From the NCBI RefSeq assembly GCF_030486595.1, contig NZ_JAUJZH010000031.1, forward strand, positions 24,236 through 88,235: 64,000 nt of DNA. Reading direction: 5' to 3'. Of this stretch, positions 1 to 8,907 are shown piece after piece. Source of the DNA: Variovorax ginsengisoli (lineage in GTDB: Bacteria; Pseudomonadota; Gammaproteobacteria; Burkholderiales; Burkholderiaceae_C). The translations under genes were made by a program, and so were the position numbers. Below the pieces are notes generated by a model that worked only from the letters and a program-made list of their open reading frames with translations, had not been told where the DNA came from and searched no databases. Numbering within the stretch: position 1 is the stretch's first letter; every line of letters begins with the position of its first letter.

Positions 1-492
1 AGCGTTGATGAGCACCAGCAGGAAAGCCGGCACGAAGAGCAGGGCCGACCACCCGAGCGAGATGCCGGCCCAGATCGCGACCGGTATGTACAACACGATC
101 TGATGAGCGAACTGGATCAGGTTGCGCGCCATGCTGCGCCATACGAACAGGCTGATAGGGAAATAGCCTTGCTTGAGGTAGTTCGAGGAGCCGATGAACG
201 CGTTGCACGAATCGGTCACCATGGCCGAGAAGAAGCCCCAGAAGATGATCCCGAGCGCCAGATGCGGAAAGAACTTCGACAACTCGGTGCCGAACAGCGA
301 GCTGTAGAGCGGCCCCATGCCGCCGATCATGGCGCCCATGCTGAGCGTGAGCCACAACGGGCCCAGCATCGAGCGCCGATAGCGCAGGACGATGTCGAAC
401 CAGGCGAGTGTCCACCAGATGTCAGTGCGGCGCGTACCTTCCCACCAGTCGCCCCACGCGCTGCGATGCAAATTCGAATGTGCCTGGCTCAT
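1..492 (-). CDS. ABC-2 type polysaccharide export permease (partial, cut by left edge)
   Basis: The visible 164 residues start MSQAHSNLHRSAWGDWWEG and show the amphipathic lead-in and first membrane segments typical of Wzm/KpsM permeases, including the FDIVLRYRRSMLGPLWLTL stretch. This inner-membrane protein would pair with an ATPase (Wzt/KpsT) to export an undecaprenyl-linked polysaccharide. No ATPase is in the window, so it probably lies to the left. The start ATG overlaps the TGA of manC by 4 nt (ATGA), so the two are translationally coupled and read leftward. The C-terminus is missing. Family assignment is secure; the exact glycan is not deducible. Confidence 0.85.
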   Translation of the reverse strand, partial: MSQAHSNLHRSAWGDWWEGTRRTDIWWTLAWFDIVLRYRRSMLGPLWLTLSMGAMIGGMGPLYSSLFGTELSKFFPHLALGIIFWGFFSAMVTDSCNAFIGSSNYLKQGYFPISLFVWRSMARNLIQFAHQIVLYIPVAIWAGISLGWSALLFVPAFLLVLINA

Positions 493-1907
493 ACGCGCCC
501 GTAAGTGTCTGCCAGTCGCACGATGTCATCTTCACCCAGGTAGGCTCCGCATTGCACTTCGATGAGCACAAGTTCGTCTTCGCCGATATTCGTCAAACGA
601 TGTTTCTCCTTCAATGGGATGTAGCGGTATTCGCCCGGGTGTGTTTGGTGCTCGACGTCGCCGACTTGTACCAGTGCCGAGCCGCGCACCACCACCCAGT
701 GTTCGGCGCGCTGATGGTGGTATTGCAGCGAAAGCGACGCGCCAGCCTTCACCGTGATGCGCTTGACCTTGTAGCCGTCTTCTTCCTTGAGCGAGGCATA
801 GGTGCCCCAGGGGCGATGAACCACGGCGGGCAGATGCACCGTTTCGTGCCTGCGGGCCTTCAGTATGTCGACGACGCTCTTGACCGACTGCGCGCTGTCC
901 TTGTGCGCCACCAGCAGTGCATCCGGCGTGTCGACGATCACGAGGTCGTGCACGCCCAGCGTGGCCACCACTTTCGGGCTATGGCTGGAGACCTGCACGT
1001 GAGTGCCCGTGGTGTCGATGGCGACGACGTCCGGCGGCATGGTGTTGCCGCTGGCATCGGGCGTCTGGGCCTTTGCAACCGATGGCCACGAACCAACATC
1101 GCTCCAGCCGAACTTGGCAGGGACGACGTGGACATTGTCGGCGCGCTCCATCACGGCATAGTCGATGCTGATATCGGGCTGCAATCCGAAGGCGTGCAAT
1201 TCGAACTGGACTGTCTGGCCCACCACCTGCGACGATTCGAGCGCACGGCGCGCGGCGGTCAGCAACTGGGGCGCGTGGCGCTCAAAGGCCGAGAGGATGG
1301 CATCCGCGGTGAAGCAGAACATGCCGCTGTTCCAATAGTAGCGCCCGGTCGCAAGGTATTCCTGTGCCGTCTCAAGGTCCGGCTTCTCCACGAATCGCGT
1401 GGCTCGCTGGCTTTCGCGCGACACATGCTCTACCTCGATATAGCCGAAACCGGTGTCCGGACTGGTCGGGCTGACGCCGAAAACCACCAGGGCTCCCTGT
1501 TCGGCCAGCCTGAAGGCCTGGCTGGCGCTGGCAACGAAAGCCTCGACGTCGGGTACCAGGTGGTCCGCCGACAGCACCAGCATGACAGTGTCGCCGCCGA
1601 ACTGTCGGGCGCACTGCAGCGCCGCCAGTGCGATGGCAGGCCCGGTATTGCGACCCTTGGGCTCGAGCAACAACGTGGCTTCGGGCGGGTCAACCATCTG
1701 CGCCAAGACGTCCTTGGTGAGAAACAGGTGATCTTTGTTGGTGACGACCAACAGGTCGCCGGTGCCGCAGGCCTGCCCTCGTTCGATCGCCTGCTGAAGC
1801 AGGGTTGAGTCCCCAAGCTTCATGAAAGGCTTCGGAAAGGCCTGGCGCGAAGCGGGCCACAGGCGGGAGCCTGCGCCTCCCGAGAGCACAACTGAAAGCA
1901 AGCGCAT
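489..1907 (-). CDS. manC: Mannose-1-phosphate guanylyltransferase / mannose-6-phosphate isomerase
   Basis: Bifunctional ManC/AlgA-type enzyme making GDP-mannose for surface glycans. I chose the ATG at 1907 because the protein then begins MRLLSVVLSGGAGSRLWP, with the nucleotide-binding GGxGxRLWP loop at its N-terminus; the open frame upstream looks non-coding. The length of 472 aa is normal for the family. The N-terminal nucleotidyltransferase domain contains FVEKP and YYWNSGMF motifs. The C-terminal cupin-type isomerase domain has RPWGTY and QYHHQRAEHWVVV metal-site motifs. It is divergent from the glycosyltransferase at 2023 and co-transcribed with the export permease. Confidence 0.95.
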   Translation of the reverse strand: MRLLSVVLSGGAGSRLWPASRQAFPKPFMKLGDSTLLQQAIERGQACGTGDLLVVTNKDHLFLTKDVLAQMVDPPEATLLLEPKGRNTGPAIALAALQCARQFGGDTVMLVLSADHLVPDVEAFVASASQAFRLAEQGALVVFGVSPTSPDTGFGYIEVEHVSRESQRATRFVEKPDLETAQEYLATGRYYWNSGMFCFTADAILSAFERHAPQLLTAARRALESSQVVGQTVQFELHAFGLQPDISIDYAVMERADNVHVVPAKFGWSDVGSWPSVAKAQTPDASGNTMPPDVVAIDTTGTHVQVSSHSPKVVATLGVHDLVIVDTPDALLVAHKDSAQSVKSVVDILKARRHETVHLPAVVHRPWGTYASLKEEDGYKVKRITVKAGASLSLQYHHQRAEHWVVVRGSALVQVGDVEHQTHPGEYRYIPLKEKHRLTNIGEDELVLIEVQCGAYLGEDDIVRLADTYGRV

Positions 1908-2022
1908 TTTTTTCCTGATATCTGGACGGGCGATAATTTTACCGGTCCGACTCCAGCCGGCCTCGGAGACCGGGGCCGCGGAGCCTCGGCTTGTCACCGA
2001 TCCATGCCGAAGTTCACGAACG

Positions 2023-3990
2023 ATGTTTACAAAGCCCACCCTGCCGACGACGCATCCGCCGAGCCGCCCCCGCCCGCGCAGCGTCGACGAGGAGAAGGCC
2101 AAACTTCACCGCCAAGTCCGACTCCTGACCTCGGAAGTCACAGGGCTCGAGGAACAGCTCCAGGCCATGCGTCAGTCGACCAGTTGGCGGTTCTCGGCGC
2201 CCTTGCGCTGGCTGAGCCGGCAGCTGGGACGGAAGCCGGCGCCGAGCCCGGCCGCCTTGAGAAGGGACCAGAGTTACGCCGAGTGGATTCGTCTGTATGA
2301 CTCACCGGCTCCCGGAATGCAGGATCCCTTCTGCGTCCGCAGGGCTGGCCATGTCGTACGGCCTTCGCTTTCGATCGTGCTTGCGGCGAGTATTGATGAA
2401 GTGTCCTTGCTGGCGCCGTCGATCGGCGCCATCCTAGCCCAGGACCATGCGGCTTGGGACCTCGTTGTCACCGTCCCCGCAGGCGCACGGGCCGAGGTGG
2501 AGGGCCTTGTTGCCCGGGACGCCCGCGCGGGGGTTCGCACTACGGTGCGTTCCAGCGCCGTTCCGACCTCGAAGGCCAACGCGTTCAACAATGCACTGGA
2601 GTGGGTCAAGAGTGATTGGGTGTTGTTCCTGGACCCGGGCGACGTCTTGCCGACTTGCGCGCTGAGCCATTTCGCCCTCGAGATCGTTGGCCGGAGCGGG
2701 GCGGGGATCATCTATTGCGACGATGACGGCCTCGATATCGATGGCAACCGAGTCGATCCCCGCTTCAAGCCGGATTGGAATCTCGACCTGTTCTATTCGC
2801 AGCACTACGTCTCGCACACGGCCGCCTACTCGAGGGCGCTGCTGAGGGATGTCGGTGGGTTTCGCGAGGAATTCGGCGAAGGTGCCGGCTACGACCTCAT
2901 GCTCAGGTGTGTCGAGCGTCTGAGCCTGGGTCAGATTCACCGGGTTCCTCGCATCCTGTGGCACACGCGAAATGCGCCCGAATCGACCGATCGCAGGGAA
3001 GCGATGGTGGCTGAGTCGCGGGCGCTGGACCAGCACCTGGAGCGCCGCGGCGTCGAGGCGCGCGTGACGGAAGCCGATGGTGTGAGGCGCGTGAATTACG
3101 CGCTCCCTGCCGAACTGCCCTTGGTCACGCTGATCATTCCGACGCGCAACGGCCTGTCGCTGCTTCGACAGTGCATCGAGAGCATTGTCATGCTCTCGAC
3201 CTATCCAAACTACGAGATCCTTCTGGTCGACAATGGCTCGGACGAACCGGATGCGTTGGCCTACATGGCGGAACTCGATCGGCAACCGGGAATTCGCGTC
3301 ATTCGGGACGCCCAGCCGTTCAACTATTCGGCTTTGAACAACATGGCAGCGCGCCATGCACGCGGCGCTGTGCTCGGCTTGATCAACAACGACATCGAGG
3401 TCATTTCGCCAGCCTGGCTCGAAGAAATGGTTTCCCTGGCAATGCAGCCTGGCGTTGGCGCCGTGGGGGCCAAGTTGTTGTACCCGGACGAGACCGTTCA
3501 GCATGGTGGCGTTTTACTGGGCGTCGGTGGCGCCACGGGCGTTGCGGGTCACGCCAACAAGTTCCTGCCGGCGACCGAGGCCGGCTACATGCAACGGGGA
3601 GCATCGGTCCAGTCTTTCTCCGCGGTGACGGCCGCCTGCCTCGTGGTTCGCAAATCGCTCTACGAACAGATGGGCGGCCTGAACGAAGTCGACCTGAAGA
3701 TCGCCTACAACGACGTCGACTTCTGCCTTCGGCTTCGCGAAGCCGGGTACCGCAACGTCTGGACTCCCCACGCCGAGCTGTTCCACCACGAATCGGCGAC
3801 GCGAGGATCCGATTTCTCGCGGTCGAAACGCCAGCGTTTCGACCAGGAGCAGGACTACATGCGCTCGAAATGGCGCGAGCTGATCGCCGATGATCCGGCC
3901 TACAACCCCAATCTCACCGTGTACGCGGAGGATTTCGGCCTGGCCTGGCCGCCTCGCGTGCCCTGGATCACCGGCGCCGCAGCCCCATGA
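2023..3990 (+). CDS. Large two-domain family-2 glycosyltransferase
   Basis: 655-residue cytoplasmic glycosyltransferase. An N-terminal coiled-coil-like segment with STSWRFSAPLRWL (around residues 51-63) precedes two GT-A modules. The first is degenerate (FLDPGDV, then FKPDWNLDLFYSQHYV). The second starts at PLVTLIIPTRNG, has VDNGSDE and INNDIEV (the DxD-like region) and ends with YNDVDFCLRLREAGY. This architecture is common in O-antigen clusters, where two sugars may be added by one protein. I chose the ATG at 2023 over an upstream in-frame ATG because earlier residues look non-coding and overlap the manC start region. Donor and acceptor sugars are unknown. Confidence 0.85.
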   Translation: MFTKPTLPTTHPPSRPRPRSVDEEKAKLHRQVRLLTSEVTGLEEQLQAMRQSTSWRFSAPLRWLSRQLGRKPAPSPAALRRDQSYAEWIRLYDSPAPGMQDPFCVRRAGHVVRPSLSIVLAASIDEVSLLAPSIGAILAQDHAAWDLVVTVPAGARAEVEGLVARDARAGVRTTVRSSAVPTSKANAFNNALEWVKSDWVLFLDPGDVLPTCALSHFALEIVGRSGAGIIYCDDDGLDIDGNRVDPRFKPDWNLDLFYSQHYVSHTAAYSRALLRDVGGFREEFGEGAGYDLMLRCVERLSLGQIHRVPRILWHTRNAPESTDRREAMVAESRALDQHLERRGVEARVTEADGVRRVNYALPAELPLVTLIIPTRNGLSLLRQCIESIVMLSTYPNYEILLVDNGSDEPDALAYMAELDRQPGIRVIRDAQPFNYSALNNMAARHARGAVLGLINNDIEVISPAWLEEMVSLAMQPGVGAVGAKLLYPDETVQHGGVLLGVGGATGVAGHANKFLPATEAGYMQRGASVQSFSAVTAACLVVRKSLYEQMGGLNEVDLKIAYNDVDFCLRLREAGYRNVWTPHAELFHHESATRGSDFSRSKRQRFDQEQDYMRSKWRELIADDPAYNPNLTVYAEDFGLAWPPRVPWITGAAAP

Positions 3991-4979
3991 CCCTCTCCGT
4001 GTCCGTCGCGCTCTGCACCTACAACGGCGCCCGCTACATCGGCGAGCAGGTCCGCAGCATCTGCCTCCAGACCTTGCCGCCCTCGGAGATCGTCCTGTCC
4101 GACGACGCCTCCACCGACGGCTGCGTCGAACTGGCGCAGGAAGCCCTGGAGACCTGCCAGCGCGAGCGTCCGGGCCTGTCGATTCGCTTCAGGCCGATTC
4201 GCAACGCCAAGGCCCTCCGCGTGACCAAGAACTTCGAGCAGGCCGCCAGCGCCTGCACCGCCGACCTGATCGCCCTGAGCGACCAGGACGATGTCTGGCA
4301 TCCCGAGCGCCTGGCCCGGATGGTGGCCGAGTTCGAGGCGCGCCCGGACCTGCTGCTGCTGCACACCGATGCCCGCCTGGTCGATGGATCGCTCGAGCCG
4401 CTCGGCAACACGCTGTTCCACGCGCTGGAGGTCAAGCCCTTCGAGCGTGCCTGGATCCACGAGGGCCGTGCATTCGACGTCTTCCTGCGGCGCAACCTGG
4501 TGACTGGCGCAACCACCCTGTTCCGGCGCTCCCTGCTGGTCCAGGCCCTGCCTTTCCCCAAGGAGTGGCTGCACGACGAGTGGCTGGGCATCGTCGCCGC
4601 CGCGATCGGCCGGGTCGACGTGCTCGAACAGGAACTGATCGACTACCGCCAGCACGAAAGCAACCAGATCGGCGCCCGCCGCGACAGCTTCATGGGCAAG
4701 GTCCGCAAGGCCCTGGCATCCCGCGGCACCACCCACCAGGATCGCGCCCGAAAAGCCGAGTTGCTGCTCGAACGCCTGCTTTCGCTGGGCGACCAGGTGG
4801 CTGCGGATACCATCCGGAAGCTGCGCGACAAGCTCGAACACCAGCGATTCCGGGCCGCGCTGCCGGCGTCGCGTCTGGCACGGTGCGTGCCGGTGCTGCG
4901 CGAAGCCATGACCGGCCGCTACGAGAAGTTCGGCCGCGGCGCGCGCGGCGTCGTGCGCGACCTGTTCGAATCCGTCTGA
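3987..4979 (+). CDS. Family-2 glycosyltransferase (rhamnosyltransferase-like)
   Basis: 330 aa. The GT-A fold starts at SVSVALCTYNGARYIGEQ, with a LSDDASTDG nucleotide-binding loop and SDQDDVWHPERL (the metal-binding DxD element followed by the acceptor loop), as in WbbL/RfbF-like transferases. The start overlaps the previous stop as ATGA, so the pair is translationally coupled. From here on codon use is markedly more GC-ending than in the two genes to the left. Likely adds one sugar during O-unit or capsule repeat assembly at the cytoplasmic face of the membrane. Sugar specificity cannot be read from sequence alone. Confidence 0.82.
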   Translation: MTLSVSVALCTYNGARYIGEQVRSICLQTLPPSEIVLSDDASTDGCVELAQEALETCQRERPGLSIRFRPIRNAKALRVTKNFEQAASACTADLIALSDQDDVWHPERLARMVAEFEARPDLLLLHTDARLVDGSLEPLGNTLFHALEVKPFERAWIHEGRAFDVFLRRNLVTGATTLFRRSLLVQALPFPKEWLHDEWLGIVAAAIGRVDVLEQELIDYRQHESNQIGARRDSFMGKVRKALASRGTTHQDRARKAELLLERLLSLGDQVAADTIRKLRDKLEHQRFRAALPASRLARCVPVLREAMTGRYEKFGRGARGVVRDLFESV

Positions 4980-5010
4980 GACCGCCCCGATGAATCACAA
5001 GCCACGCTGA

Positions 5011-6063
5011 ATGCCCGCCAACAACGATTCCCCCGCTGCCGCCAAGCCCACCGTCGTCGTCGTCATCCCGTTCTACAACGGCGCCGACTTCATCGAGCGC
5101 GCCGTCAAGAGCGTCTTCAACCAGACGGTGCCCGCCGATGAGGTGTTCGTCGTCAACGACGGCTCGCGCCCGGAAGAGCGGGAAGCGCTGGGCGCGCTGG
5201 CCGAGCGCTATCCGTTCCGAATCATCGACAAGGAGAACGGCGGCCAGGGCTCGGCGCGCAACGCGGGCGTGGCGGCGTCGCGTTCGGACTACATCTGCTT
5301 CCTGGATCAGGACGATTTCTATCTTCCTAACCACATCGAGCTCCTAGCGAACGCCATCCCCGGTGACGACGCGCGCTTCGGCTTCGTCTACGCGGATCTC
5401 TACGAGGCGGATGTCGACGGCAACGTGGTGCGCACCGAACTCATCAAGCAGCACTCGAAGGACCATCCCAAGACCAGCATCTTCGACATCTTGCGCTACG
5501 ACATGTTCGTGCTGCCGTCGGCGACGCTGGTCAGCCGCACGGCCTTCGACGCCGTGCAGGGCTTCGATCCGCAGTTCATGGGTTTCGAGGACGACGATCT
5601 GTTCATGCGGATCTTCCGCAAGGGCTACAGCAACCATTTCCTCGACCGCGCGGTCACGGTCTGGTGCATCCACACCGAGAGCACCTCGTTCGGCATCCGG
5701 ATGATCCGCAGCCGCTACCGCTTCTTCCTGAAGCTCGCCGCCACGTTCCCGGACGAGCCGAAGCGCAACCGCTACTACCTGCGCGACTACCTGATGCCGC
5801 GCTTCGGCAAACTGTTCGTCGATCACGCGATCCAGGCCACCAAGCTCGACAACGAGTACCGCAAGGAGATGTTCGCCCACCTCGACGACTACGCCAGGAT
5901 GGTCCTGACCAACCCCTACGTCGGCGTCAAGGCCAAGACCAAGCTGCGACTGACCCGCTTCCTGCTCTCCCACAGCACCCCCGGCATGGTCCGCGCCATC
6001 GGCGCCGCCACCAAGCTGCCCCTGATCCGCGGCTTCCGCCGGCTCTACCGCACCGAGGCCTGA
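5011..6063 (+). CDS. Family-2 glycosyltransferase
   Basis: 350 aa. Typical GT2 N-terminal half: VVVVIPFYNGADFIERAV, VVNDGSRPEE, GGQGSARNAG and FLDQDDFYLPNH (DxD-type motif), then GFEDDDLFMRIFRKGY near residue 193. The C-terminal third is helical and basic, suggesting membrane association. It lies 31 nt downstream of the preceding glycosyltransferase in the same direction. Its last 19 nt overlap the 3' end of the convergent glycosyltransferase on the other strand. Role inferred: elongation of a surface polysaccharide repeat. Confidence 0.82.
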   Translation: MPANNDSPAAAKPTVVVVIPFYNGADFIERAVKSVFNQTVPADEVFVVNDGSRPEEREALGALAERYPFRIIDKENGGQGSARNAGVAASRSDYICFLDQDDFYLPNHIELLANAIPGDDARFGFVYADLYEADVDGNVVRTELIKQHSKDHPKTSIFDILRYDMFVLPSATLVSRTAFDAVQGFDPQFMGFEDDDLFMRIFRKGYSNHFLDRAVTVWCIHTESTSFGIRMIRSRYRFFLKLAATFPDEPKRNRYYLRDYLMPRFGKLFVDHAIQATKLDNEYRKEMFAHLDDYARMVLTNPYVGVKAKTKLRLTRFLLSHSTPGMVRAIGAATKLPLIRGFRRLYRTEA

Positions 6064-6812
6064 GCCTTGCGCAGGGCGCCGCGGAAGCGCCAGAACGCGG
6101 CCGAGCTCCAGACCTTCAGCAGGCTGGTCACGTGCCAGTACAGGTGACGGTGGCTGGTGCGGCTGGCGCGTTGGGCGTCGTGCCGGGCCAGCAGGTCTTC
6201 CGCCACCTGCAGCTTCCAGCCGGCGAGCTGGGTGCGGGCGCAGATGTCGAAATCTTCCCCGTACATGAAGAAGCGCTCGTCGAAGCCGCCGATCTCGCGG
6301 TAGGCGTCGCTGCGGAACAGCATGAACAGCCCCGGGATCCAGTGCGGCACCGCGGGGCGCTGGTAACCGGGCCGCCGGCGCACCAGGATCTCGTGCGGCG
6401 TGATGATCGCCCGGTGCTGCTCGGGCTCGTCCTTGCCGGGCTCGAGGATGCGCGGCGTCAGCAGGCCGCTGTCCGGCCGCGCCTGGGCGACCAGCGGCGC
6501 CAGGATGTCGCGATCGAAGCGGATGTCCGGGTTCAGCACCAAAAACCACGGCGTCGCGCAATGGCCGAAGGCCTGGTTGTGGTTGGCGCCAAAGCCCATC
6601 GGGGCCGGATTCTCGATCCGCTCCACCTCGAAGCCCCAGTGCAGGCCGGCGAGCGCGTCGGTCTCGGGGATGTTGATCGTCAGCACTACCTTGGCGACCG
6701 TGCCGCGGCTGAAGCGGTCGAGTTCCTCCATCAGGGGGCGCACCAGGTCGAGCTGGCCGTGGCTCACGATCGACACCGTGATGGAGGCAGGGGAAGAGGG
6801 GGGCATCGGCAT
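6045..6812 (-). CDS. Family-2 glycosyltransferase (rhamnosyltransferase-like, compact)
   Basis: 255 aa, a single GT-A domain. ASITVSIVSHGQLDLVRPL begins the fold, then GFGANHNQAF and LVLNPDIRFD (the DxD equivalent), and later GFDERFFMYGEDFDICARTQLAGW, the typical acceptor-loop helix of rhamnosyltransferase-like GT2 enzymes. It is encoded opposite to its neighbours: convergent with the GT on its left (19-nt overlap of 3' ends) and divergent from the WecA-like gene at 6857, leaving only 44 nt for both promoters. No signal peptide. Specificity unknown. Confidence 0.8.
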   Translation of the reverse strand: MPMPPSSPASITVSIVSHGQLDLVRPLMEELDRFSRGTVAKVVLTINIPETDALAGLHWGFEVERIENPAPMGFGANHNQAFGHCATPWFLVLNPDIRFDRDILAPLVAQARPDSGLLTPRILEPGKDEPEQHRAIITPHEILVRRRPGYQRPAVPHWIPGLFMLFRSDAYREIGGFDERFFMYGEDFDICARTQLAGWKLQVAEDLLARHDAQRASRTSHRHLYWHVTSLLKVWSSAAFWRFRGALRKAQASVR

Positions 6813-6856
6813 GGTCTAATTTCGTCCGGGAATTCTAGGGTTCCCCAACACCACCC

Positions 6857-7951
6857 ATGATTGCCCTGATCGTCATCAGCTTCCTCTTCTCCGCCTTCGC
6901 GGTGCAGCTGTTCATGCGCCGCGCCCGCCGGCATGCACGTCGCTACGGCGCCGACATGCCGCAGCGCTTCCACAAGGGGCACGTGCCGCGGCTGGGCGGG
7001 GCCGGCATCTTCATCGGCACCGGCGTCGCCTGGCTGGTCGCGGGCATCGGCTCGGACCCGTTCAATGTCTCCTGGCCGCTCAAGAGCTCGGCGCTGACGC
7101 TGCTGTGCATCGCGCCGGCCGTGCTCGGCGGCATCATCGAGGACGTCACCCAGCAGGTGTCGGTGCGCTACCGGCTCAGCCTGACCATCGGCTCGGCGCT
7201 GCTGCTGTGCTGGGTGCTGAACCTGGGCCTTGCGCGGGTCGGCATCCCTGCCGTCGATGGCTGGCTGCAGGCCATGCCCTTTGCCGCGATCGTGTTCGCC
7301 GCCCTGGCCATCGGCGGCCTGCCGCACGCCTTCAACATCATCGACGGCTACAACGGCCTGGCCGGCACGGTCGCGGTGCTGGTCTGCCTGGCGATCTCGC
7401 ACGTGGCGCTGCAGGTCGGCGACCGGCAGCTCGCCGCCATGGTGATCTGCCTGGTAGGCGCCACGCTCGGCTTCCTGATCTGGAACTACCCGCGCGGCAA
7501 GATCTTCGCCGGCGACGGCGGCGCCTATGTCTGGGGCATGGTGATCGCCATCGCCGCCGTCACGCTGGTGCAGCGGCACCGCGTTGTCTCGCCCTGGTTC
7601 CCGATGCTGCTGCTGATCTACCCGGTCTGGGAGACGCTGTTCTCGATCTACCGCAAGGTGGCGCGCGGCCAGTCGCCGGGCACGGCGGACGCGCTGCACT
7701 TCCACCAGCTGATCTTCCGCCGCATCGTGCGCGTGGCCTTCGCCGACGACGAGGCCCGGCAGCTGCTGGCACGCAACAACCGCACCTCGCCCTACCTGTG
7801 GATCTTCGCGGCGCTGACGGTGGTGCCGGCGGTGCTGTTCTGGAACAACACGCTGGTGCTGATCGCCTTCTGCGTCCTGTTCGTGGCCACTTACGTCGCC
7901 GCCTACTTGATGATCGTGCGCTTCAAGGTGCCGCGTTGGCTGCGGCCGTAA
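6857..7951 (+). CDS. WecA/MraY-family polyprenyl-phosphate sugar-1-phosphate transferase
   Basis: 364-aa polytopic membrane protein of glycosyltransferase family 4 (about ten to eleven hydrophobic segments). Motifs visible: HKGHVPRLGGAGIF near residue 36 (cytoplasmic loop equivalent to the MraY/WecA substrate-binding loop), FNIIDGYNGLAG (the NxxxxxDGxNGL signature) and FAGDGGAYVWG. These enzymes move an N-acetylhexosamine-1-phosphate from UDP to undecaprenyl phosphate and so start O-antigen or related glycan assembly. Its position after the glycosyltransferases supports that role. It is not MraY itself, since no murein genes are near. Confidence 0.88.
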   Translation: MIALIVISFLFSAFAVQLFMRRARRHARRYGADMPQRFHKGHVPRLGGAGIFIGTGVAWLVAGIGSDPFNVSWPLKSSALTLLCIAPAVLGGIIEDVTQQVSVRYRLSLTIGSALLLCWVLNLGLARVGIPAVDGWLQAMPFAAIVFAALAIGGLPHAFNIIDGYNGLAGTVAVLVCLAISHVALQVGDRQLAAMVICLVGATLGFLIWNYPRGKIFAGDGGAYVWGMVIAIAAVTLVQRHRVVSPWFPMLLLIYPVWETLFSIYRKVARGQSPGTADALHFHQLIFRRIVRVAFADDEARQLLARNNRTSPYLWIFAALTVVPAVLFWNNTLVLIAFCVLFVATYVAAYLMIVRFKVPRWLRP

Positions 7952-8009
7952 CCTCGGCGCCGCCGAGTTCCGCCACAATCCGGAAATTCGTCTTTTCCCA
8001 TCGCTCGCC

Positions 8010-8903
8010 ATGACTGATCCCGTCCTCAACATCCCTCCGCGCGACAAGGCCGAGATCCTGGCCCAGGCGCTGCCCTACATCCGCAAGTTCCACGGCAAGA
8101 CCATCGTCATCAAGTACGGCGGCAATGCCATGACCGACCCCGAGCTGCAGGCCGACTTCGCCGAGGACGTGGTGCTGCTCAAGCTGGTCGGCATGAACCC
8201 GGTGGTGGTGCATGGCGGCGGCCCGCAGATCGAGGCCGCGCTCAAGAAGCTCGGCAAGACCGGCCACTTCATCCAGGGCATGCGCGTGACCGACTCCGAG
8301 ACCATGGAAGTGGTCGAGTGGGTGCTAGCCGGCGAGGTTCAGCAGGACATCGTGGGCCTGATCAACCAGGCCGGCGGCAAGGCGGTGGGCCTGACCGGGC
8401 GCGACGGCGGGCTGATCCGGGCCCAGAAGCTCAAGATGGCCGACCGCAACGATCCCAACCTCGAGCACGACGTCGGCCAGGTCGGCGACATCGTCTCGAT
8501 CGACCCGAGCGTGGTCAAGGCGCTGCAGGACGACGCCTTCATCCCGGTGGTGAGCCCGATCGGCTTCGGCGAGAACAACGAGAGCTACAACATCAACGCC
8601 GATGTCGTCGCCGGCAAGCTGGCCACCGTGCTGCAGGCCGAAAAGCTCATGATGCTGACCAACACCCCCGGCGTGCTCGACAAGAACGGCACGCTGCTGA
8701 CCGACCTGAGCGCCCGCGAGATCGACGAGCTGTTCGCCGACGGCACCATCTCCGGCGGCATGCTGCCGAAGATCGAGGGCGCGCTCGACGCCGCCAAGAG
8801 CGGCGTCAACGCGGTCCACATCATCGACGGCCGCGTGCCGCACGCGATGCTGCTGGAAATCCTCACCGACCAGGCCTACGGCACGATGATCCGCGCCCGC
8901 TGA
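8010..8903 (+). CDS. argB: Acetylglutamate kinase
   Basis: 297 aa, the usual size. Catalyses ATP-dependent phosphorylation of N-acetyl-L-glutamate, the second step of arginine synthesis, in the cytoplasm. Visible motifs: IVIKYGGNAM (ATP-binding glycine loop and lysine), VVVHGGGPQI (acetylglutamate site), INQAGGKAVGLTGRDGGLI, and NINADVVAGKLA followed by KLMMLTNTPGVLD. The N-terminal extension with a helix before the kinase core is seen in hexameric, arginine-inhibited ArgB enzymes. It ends 4 nt before the convergent galE stop codon. Confidence 0.97.
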   Translation: MTDPVLNIPPRDKAEILAQALPYIRKFHGKTIVIKYGGNAMTDPELQADFAEDVVLLKLVGMNPVVVHGGGPQIEAALKKLGKTGHFIQGMRVTDSETMEVVEWVLAGEVQQDIVGLINQAGGKAVGLTGRDGGLIRAQKLKMADRNDPNLEHDVGQVGDIVSIDPSVVKALQDDAFIPVVSPIGFGENNESYNINADVVAGKLATVLQAEKLMMLTNTPGVLDKNGTLLTDLSAREIDELFADGTISGGMLPKIEGALDAAKSGVNAVHIIDGRVPHAMLLEILTDQAYGTMIRAR

Positions 8904-8907
8904 GGGC

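Noticed and set aside
408..1808. 466-aa open frame on the plus strand
   Set aside because: It is the antisense shadow of manC, whose motifs are clear; the translation has no recognisable domain.
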